Assembly (NCBI GenBank): GCA_028866975.1
Contig: JAGWHG010000016.1
Location: 1-8,699, forward strand
DNA length: 8,699 nucleotides
From: Microcaldota archaeon
Lineage (GTDB): Archaea; Micrarchaeota; Micrarchaeia; Micrarchaeales; CABMGC01
Reading direction: 5' to 3'
Part shown: in pieces, positions 4,971 to 8,699 of the stretch
Layout of the letters: each line of letters starts with the position of its first letter
How positions within the stretch are numbered: the first letter of the stretch is position 1
Made by a program: the position numbers and the translations under genes
Notes under the pieces: generated by a model
What the model was told of the DNA's origin: nothing
What the model saw: the letters and a program-made list of their open reading frames with translations, nothing else
The model's database searches: none

Positions 4971-5864
4971 TTATTTCCTTAGCTTCTTTTCTATCTCGAC
5001 AAGCAGGTCAATTATGAATCCAGCGATTATCGCAAGGATTCCAACGATGACAAGCACGAATGCAATCAAGGCCCTTCCTATCAGCGTGAACACTCCTGTC
5101 GCAAGGTAGCTGTAAAGGACGTAAATGCCCAGCAGAGCGCCTATGACTATCAGCACTGCTCCAATCCCTCCAAACACCAGTAGCGGGTTGTAATCCCTTG
5201 CCATTCTTATCATATGCGATGCCACGTTGAATCCGTAGAACAGCTTTGAGCTAGTAAGCTTTGACAGCCCCTGTTCCCTCGGATAGTAGCTTATTGGCAC
5301 CTCAACTATTTTATAGCCCCTGTTGGCGAGCTCGATCGCAAAGAAGGCAATGCCTGCCCTATAAGGCGCGGTGTTTCGCATGCTGTCAAACGCCGATCTT
5401 CTCATTACGAACAGCCCCGTTAAGACGTCCTTTATCTTGTTTTTGTACACGATGCTGTATATCTTCGATAGCGCTGTGTTGCCGAACCTGATGTAGGACT
5501 GCATCGAGCCCTTGTGGAGCTTTCCGAACCTATTTCCCAAGACCAGGTCCGCCCTGCCCTGCTCGACTAGCTTTATCCCAGAGTAAATGCCCTCCATGCC
5601 GTGCGTCCCATCCGCATCGGTGCTGACAAGTATGTTTCCGTGCGCCGCGCGCAGCCCCTGCATGAGCGCGTTTTCCACCCCCTTGTCCTTCTGCCGTAGA
5701 ACCGTGACCCCTGTTGCCCTCACGCGATTGTAGTACTTGTCGCTGCTCTTGTCGACCACAATTATCTCAACCGACCTCCCCAGCTTTCTGCGCAGCTCTG
5801 CTATTATGCCAAAGAGCGATTCCTCCTCTATGGTTGGTATGACCACGCTTATTCTAGGGGCCAT
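4971..5864 (-). CDS. Membrane-anchored family 2 glycosyltransferase (dolichol-phosphate sugar transferase-like)
   Basis: From ATG 5864 the product is 297 residues, starting MAPRISVVIPTIEEE, the classic GT2 first strand. The GT-A fold shows VEIIVVDKSSD at 32-42, a DADG motif at 83-86 with D83 and D85 binding the metal and nucleotide sugar, DVLTGLFVMRR at 146-156 supplying the acceptor-side acid, and YYPREQGLSKL at 193-203. Two C-terminal membrane helices (about 226-251 and 259-287) anchor it, as in many archaeal DPM1-like enzymes. It probably transfers a sugar to a polyprenyl phosphate for protein or lipid glycosylation. An upstream in-frame ATG at 5891 is rejected because it lies beside the TATA box (5893-5900), which predicts a transcript start near 5870. 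It lies immediately downstream of the GT4 gene, probably partly co-transcribed. Confidence 0.88.
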   Translation of the reverse strand: MAPRISVVIPTIEEESLFGIIAELRRKLGRSVEIIVVDKSSDKYYNRVRATGVTVLRQKDKGVENALMQGLRAAHGNILVSTDADGTHGMEGIYSGIKLVEQGRADLVLGNRFGKLHKGSMQSYIRFGNTALSKIYSIVYKNKIKDVLTGLFVMRRSAFDSMRNTAPYRAGIAFFAIELANRGYKIVEVPISYYPREQGLSKLTSSKLFYGFNVASHMIRMARDYNPLLVFGGIGAVLIVIGALLGIYVLYSYLATGVFTLIGRALIAFVLVIVGILAIIAGFIIDLLVEIEKKLRK

Positions 5865-5892
5865 TTTATCAAGCAGAATTAGGCTGTGCAAG

Positions 5893-5900
5893 ATTTATAA
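5893..5900 (-). promoter_or_regulatory. Internal TATA box for the GT2 gene, inside the GT4 stop region
   Basis: The minus strand reads TTATAAAT, centred about 32 bases before ATG 5864. The TAA stop codon of the upstream glycosyltransferase (5895-5897) is part of this box, so coding end and promoter share bases. It also decides the GT2 start. Confidence 0.5.
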
Positions 5901-7025
5901 GGCATCTGCGGCAAGCCTTTCGTAGAGCCCTATCCCCTTTTCGGCAGAAAACCTCTCGAGTATCTCCCTGCGGTTTGCGTCCTTCCTATAGAGGACTGAT
6001 TTCTTGTTTTTGAGCAGCATTCCCAGCGAGCCGCCCAGATCCTTCTCATCTATTGCATGGCAATACCTCCTGATCTCGCTTGGCAGCGAGGTGCTCTTTG
6101 TTATTATCACAGGGGTCCCCAGCGCCAGCGCTTCAACGCTGACTATCGACATGCCCTCCCTAGCCGAGAACATAAGCAGTGCGCGCGACTCAGATACCTC
6201 TCGCATCAGCCTATTTGGCGCTATCGTCTCGACGAATTTTATCCTGCCAGATGCGCCCAGCTTCTTTGCAAGCACAGAAAGCTTTTGCTTTTCAGGGCCC
6301 GATCCTACAACTGTAAGCTTTGCGCTTGTTCCTGCAACTGCTCTAATCGCAATATCTATCCTCTTCTCCGGAACGAGCCTTCCTATCGCTATGAACTTGT
6401 CGGATTTTCCTGGCTTGCGGCCCTTGCTGAGTGCTGACATCTCCGCTTTTGAGATTGCCGCAGGGAAGAGCGTTATGTTGCTCTCTGGCGCGTTGAGCAC
6501 ATCTATTAGGCCCTGCTTAGTTGCGCTAGACACTGCGAACTTGCGCTTAGATGCAACTGCGCTTAGCTTTTCGGTAACGTATCCGAGCAGGCCTACTCCC
6601 GGAAGGTATTTCTGCCAGTATGCGCGGTCCCAAACTTCGTGCCACGTGACGATAAACTTGGCGCCAGTAAGGTGCGCGTATGCGGCAACCTTCGGTATGT
6701 GCAAAAACGGGAAGGAATCCGTGTCAATGACGTCGAATTTGTAGTTCCAGAGCTTGAGATCAAGCAGTGCTGCGAACTTGAGTGGCCATCGGATGTTTCT
6801 CCTGCCGTTCTTGTACATTTCGCCCGCAGGTATTGCCTTGCCGACGCAGTGGTAATGGATTCCTTTGTATGCGAACTCCATGCCTGGCATGCCCTCCCGA
6901 AACATCGTGAAGATGTGCACTTCGTGGCCAGCGCCTTTCAGAGCCTGAGCTATCAGAAACCTGCGCTTCTCCATGCCTCCCCTAAACCATGGGTATGCCG
7001 CGTCAGCAACGAAACCGATTCGCAT
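5895..7025 (-). CDS. GT-B fold family 4 glycosyltransferase
   Basis: The 376-residue protein has the full GT4 plan. The N-terminal Rossmann-like domain opens MRIGFVADAAYPWFRGGMEKR, where the GGMEK glycine loop contacts the acceptor or phosphate, with DVIDTDSFPF at 98-107 and VTWHEVW at 126-132. The C-terminal nucleotide-sugar domain starts FIAIGRLVPEKRIDIAIRAV at 211-230, continues with LTVVGSGPEKQKL at 237-249, and carries the E-x7-E retaining motif with E290 and E298 in ARE-GMSIVSVEALALGTPVI. It is a soluble or membrane-associated cytoplasmic enzyme, likely adding hexoses during glycolipid or glycoprotein assembly; donor and acceptor cannot be told. Length is normal. ATG 7025 has a TATA box about 32 bases upstream and is the only sensible start. 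The GT2 gene follows on the same strand. Confidence 0.9.
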   Translation of the reverse strand: MRIGFVADAAYPWFRGGMEKRRFLIAQALKGAGHEVHIFTMFREGMPGMEFAYKGIHYHCVGKAIPAGEMYKNGRRNIRWPLKFAALLDLKLWNYKFDVIDTDSFPFLHIPKVAAYAHLTGAKFIVTWHEVWDRAYWQKYLPGVGLLGYVTEKLSAVASKRKFAVSSATKQGLIDVLNAPESNITLFPAAISKAEMSALSKGRKPGKSDKFIAIGRLVPEKRIDIAIRAVAGTSAKLTVVGSGPEKQKLSVLAKKLGASGRIKFVETIAPNRLMREVSESRALLMFSAREGMSIVSVEALALGTPVIITKSTSLPSEIRRYCHAIDEKDLGGSLGMLLKNKKSVLYRKDANRREILERFSAEKGIGLYERLAADAL

Positions 7026-7051
7026 CTAAACTAATACTTCTCTCAAAAGCT

Positions 7052-7062
7052 GGTTTTATACC
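7052..7062 (-). promoter_or_regulatory. TATA box and BRE-like element of the GT4 gene
   Basis: The minus strand reads GGTATAAAACC, preceded by the purine-rich GCGAA, a plausible TFB-recognition element. It is centred about 32 bases before ATG 7025, giving a leader of only a few bases. It appears to drive the two-gene glycosyltransferase unit. Confidence 0.6.
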
Positions 7063-7111
7063 TTCGCCTAAAACCATTCAATTTAAAAAAAATTCAAATT
7101 TCTCCGGAACC

Positions 7112-7118
7112 TATAAAG
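7112..7118 (+). promoter_or_regulatory. TATA box of the homing-endonuclease-like gene
   Basis: TATAAAG is centred about 35 bases before ATG 7150, with a predicted transcript start near 7138-7142. ATG 7135 would lie upstream of that start, so ATG 7150, preceded by GGTAGGATA, is the better start codon. Confidence 0.5.
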
Positions 7119-7120
7119 GT

Positions 7121-7142
7121 CCTATCAGAAGTTAATGATAGG
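7121..7142. promoter_or_regulatory. 7-8-7 inverted repeat over the endonuclease transcription start, candidate operator
   Basis: CCTATCA at 7121-7127 and TGATAGG at 7136-7142 are perfect inverted repeats with an 8-base spacer. They lie directly downstream of the TATA box and span the predicted start site. Protein bound here would block initiation, which fits homing endonucleases that limit their own expression, but the binder is unknown. Confidence 0.4.
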
Positions 7143-7149
7143 TAGGATA

Positions 7150-7932
7150 ATGCATCGCAAAATTGATTTATACGGCTTAGGTATCAGACTCTTTAAAACT
7201 GGCAATCGTTTTCATGTTAAGGGATCGCATCACAAAGTTAAGCAGCCAAATTTAAACAATGAGTTTTCATTATTTCTAGGCCTCCTGTGGGGCGATGGCT
7301 GTATAGGTAATAAAGCAAATGCTAAAAGATCTGGTGACTGGCGAATTTCCTTCGTGGAAGACGATGAAGTACTAAAATATGAGGTGATCTCATTAATAGA
7401 AAGAGTATTCGGAATAAAAGCAACTATATTTTACCGTCCCGGACATTATGAGATCCATTTTAGTAGTAGAATCGTGTATGAAATTTTAAACAAAACGTTC
7501 CACTTCCCAGACGGTGAGAAAAAAGATAAACTATACATTCCAAAACAAATTCTAGGAAACAAAAATTTAACGAAAATGTTTCTTTGTGGTTTATTTTCAA
7601 CAGATGGTGCCATAACCTTCACACATAATTACCCTAGAATAAGTGTCTCTTCGGCAAGTTATGAATTTATCAACGAAGTTAATCACGCCTTAAAAAATCT
7701 TAATTTTAATCCGCACCTAAGCACTTATAATAGAAAAATCGGAAATCAGCTTTATACTATTAGATTGAATGGCCTAAAACAAGCCACTTTGTTCTACGAA
7801 GAAGTGAATTTTATTGGGGAAAAAGCATATAGATTAAAGAATCTAGTAAAATACAATATTATGCAGCCCCTTCTTCTAGCTGGCCAAGGAAAGCGGGCTT
7901 TGGACCCGCGAACATCGGTTCGAATCCGATAG
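7150..7932 (+). CDS. LAGLIDADG homing-endonuclease-like protein, free-standing, running into tRNA-Gln
   Basis: From ATG 7150 the product is 260 residues. Two LAGLIDADG-type helices are visible: LFLGLLWGDG at 41-50 (catalytic D49) and FLCGLFSTDG at 144-153 (D152). Each is followed by an alpha/beta half of similar length, with DKLYIPKQIL leading into the second, so this should be a monomeric two-domain DNA endonuclease or a derived DNA-binding protein. The gene is visibly AT-rich with AAA, TTA and TTT codons, unlike its neighbours, which points to recent acquisition. It is not inside an intron or intein. The last 22 codons and the TAG stop (7930-7932) lie within the tRNA gene, so the natural end of the protein probably was near residue 236. 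ATG 7135 is a less likely start because it precedes the predicted transcript start. Confidence 0.8.
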   Translation: MHRKIDLYGLGIRLFKTGNRFHVKGSHHKVKQPNLNNEFSLFLGLLWGDGCIGNKANAKRSGDWRISFVEDDEVLKYEVISLIERVFGIKATIFYRPGHYEIHFSSRIVYEILNKTFHFPDGEKKDKLYIPKQILGNKNLTKMFLCGLFSTDGAITFTHNYPRISVSSASYEFINEVNHALKNLNFNPHLSTYNRKIGNQLYTIRLNGLKQATLFYEEVNFIGEKAYRLKNLVKYNIMQPLLLAGQGKRALDPRTSVRIR

Positions 7933-7938
7933 GGGCTA
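7865..7938 (+). tRNA. tRNA-Gln (anticodon UUG)
   Basis: A full cloverleaf can be drawn. The acceptor stem 7865-7871 (AGCCCCT) pairs perfectly with 7931-7937 (AGGGGCT). The D stem 7874-7877 (TTCT) pairs with 7888-7891 (GGAA) including one T-G pair, with GG at 7882-7883 in the loop. The anticodon stem 7893-7897 (GCGGG) pairs with 7905-7909 (CCCGC), and the loop CTTTGGA gives anticodon TTG. The variable loop is 4 bases. The T stem 7914-7918 (ATCGG) pairs with 7926-7930, with loop TTCGAAT. The discriminator A at 7938 is right for glutamine; CCA is not encoded and there is no intron. U10 instead of the usual G10 is mildly unusual. An AT-rich GCATATAG near 7825-7832 may be its own promoter, inside the endonuclease gene. 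Confidence 0.93.
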
Positions 7939-7965
7939 TTCTGATGCCTTTAGAGGAACGAGGAC

Positions 7966-8699
7966 ATGGCGACAATCCCGATAGACTGGTATTACTTAGT
8001 TGCACTCTCCGCAGTTCTCAATGCCACAGTCTCTATAATACAGAAGAGGGCGCTGAAAAGGGAGCATGCGACGCAGTACAGCCTTGCATCGTCGTCCCTT
8101 CTCGCCGTAGCCTCGCTTGCTTTTCTGCCGTTTGCAAACCTCAATATAACTCTGCTGCAGCTCCTTCTTGCAATATCTTTCGGCATACTGGGCTCTGTGA
8201 CGCTGCTGATTGGCACAAAAGTTGCAAGGCACGGTAACATCTCGTCGGTGACTCCTCTCACCAACGTCCTGCCGGTTCTCTTCACTGCGGTGCTGGCATA
8301 TGTCTTTTTGTCCGAGCAGCTCTCGCTTCTGCAGGGCATGTGCATAATAGGCATAGCGGCGGTGACCTATGTGCTCCTTTTCAGGAGAAGCGCAAATCCG
8401 ATGAAAAAGGATTTCGACAGCGGCAAGTACAAGTCGATGCTTGTGGCAAATGCAATCATCGGCGCAATCGGCGGCATAATTGCCAAGTACCTTCTTGTGG
8501 ACATAAACGTCTTCACCTTCCTCATAATAACGCAGATTACTGTCCCAATATTCCTCGGATTGTTCAACAAGGTGAAATACAAGGGCAAGAAGGGGCCGAT
8601 TGAGACCCTAAGCGCATACAAAGGCACCTTTGCAGTGCTGATCATACTCATAATGGCGCTGAGGATACTGAACTATTTCGCGCTGACAGTAGTGCCCGT
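7966..8699 (+). CDS. EamA/DMT-superfamily transporter-like membrane protein (partial, C-terminus beyond window)
   Basis: Reading from ATG 7966 gives 244 residues without a stop to the window edge; the family is normally near 280-300. The chain is almost wholly hydrophobic, with about eight of the expected ten helices: near 9-26, 38-55, 62-83, 95-115, 121-139, 158-177, 182-200 and 221-243. The first repeat ends in VFLSEQLSLLQGMCIIGIAAVTYVLLF (the E-xLS...Q..G pattern at 113-139 typical of EamA repeats), and the second repeat starts near 155. Members export or import metabolites such as amino acids or sugar nucleotides; the substrate is unknown. GAGG at 7953-7956 and 7960-7963 are possible ribosome binding sites. 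The start is 27 bases after the tRNA, so the two may share a transcript. Confidence 0.78.
   Translation, partial: MATIPIDWYYLVALSAVLNATVSIIQKRALKREHATQYSLASSSLLAVASLAFLPFANLNITLLQLLLAISFGILGSVTLLIGTKVARHGNISSVTPLTNVLPVLFTAVLAYVFLSEQLSLLQGMCIIGIAAVTYVLLFRRSANPMKKDFDSGKYKSMLVANAIIGAIGGIIAKYLLVDINVFTFLIITQITVPIFLGLFNKVKYKGKKGPIETLSAYKGTFAVLIILIMALRILNYFALTVVP

Noticed and set aside
6004..6744. 246-residue plus-strand frame opposite the GT4 gene
   Set aside because: Complementary shadow of a well-conserved GT-B enzyme. No motifs of its own, and no TATA box or Shine-Dalgarno stands out before it.
7076..7100. Repeated ATTCAA motifs around an A-run upstream of the endonuclease gene
   Set aside because: Two six-base matches in AT-rich sequence are expected by chance; no palindrome, regular spacing or promoter geometry.
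7150..7938. Endonuclease as an intron-encoded gene within the tRNA
   Set aside because: The tRNA is complete and continuous from acceptor to acceptor, with no bulge-helix-bulge motif or second half upstream of the endonuclease.
7921..7940. Attachment site (attL/attR) at the tRNA 3' end
   Set aside because: I looked for a second copy of the tRNA 3' end elsewhere in the window and found only a six-base GATAGG match, and there is no integrase gene.
1..8699. CRISPR array, insertion-sequence ends, rRNA or riboswitch
   Set aside because: No regularly spaced long repeats, no transposase frame with terminal inverted repeats, no rRNA-like sequence, and the intergenic spaces are too short for a known riboswitch architecture that I could recognise.

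Overview
The window looks archaeal. Promoters are TATA boxes about 22-35 bases upstream of the start codons, so several mRNAs would be leaderless or nearly so. Ile ATA and Arg AGG codons are common. The regulator, toxin-antitoxin and glycosyltransferase genes have archaeal character. The compact layout and the small membrane-secretion operon would fit a DPANN-type archaeon (Micrarchaeota-like is my guess), but no marker in the window fixes the lineage.

Layout. (1) 1-334, minus: 5' part of an Lrp/AsnC-like regulator running off the left edge. (2) 387-960, minus: a vapBC toxin-antitoxin pair with an 11-base gene overlap. (3) 961-1120: an AT-rich divergent control region with a 16-bp perfect palindrome and a repeated 9-mer. 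(4) 1121-4446, plus: a tight four-gene operon. It encodes a small two-helix VirB2/pilin-like protein, a polytopic VirB6/CedA-like membrane protein, a membrane hairpin plus VirB4-N-terminal-domain-like protein, and a HerA/VirB4-type ATPase. The last two are in one reading frame, separated only by TGA and followed at once by ATG, so together they look like one VirB4-type protein split at its domain linker. (5) 4482-4969, plus: a relBE-type toxin-antitoxin pair. (6) 4971-7025, minus: a membrane-anchored GT2 glycosyltransferase and a GT4 glycosyltransferase. (7) 7150-7932, plus: an AT-rich, probably acquired LAGLIDADG homing-endonuclease-like gene whose 3' end runs into the next gene. (8) 7865-7938: an intact tRNA-Gln(UUG). 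(9) 7966-8699, plus: an EamA/DMT-type transporter running off the right edge.

The main discovery candidate is the 1121-4446 operon. Its gene set (pilin, VirB6-like channel, VirB3/VirB4-like membrane platform, hexameric ATPase) matches a minimal single-membrane type IV secretion or DNA-uptake apparatus like the archaeal Ced/Ted systems. No relaxase, coupling protein or outer-membrane core genes are visible. It is bracketed by two toxin-antitoxin modules. All of this rests on motifs, topology and gene order read by eye; no database search was possible.

The second notable arrangement is the endonuclease gene whose only stop codon lies inside the tRNA. Maturation of the tRNA by RNase P would therefore remove the stop codon from the message.
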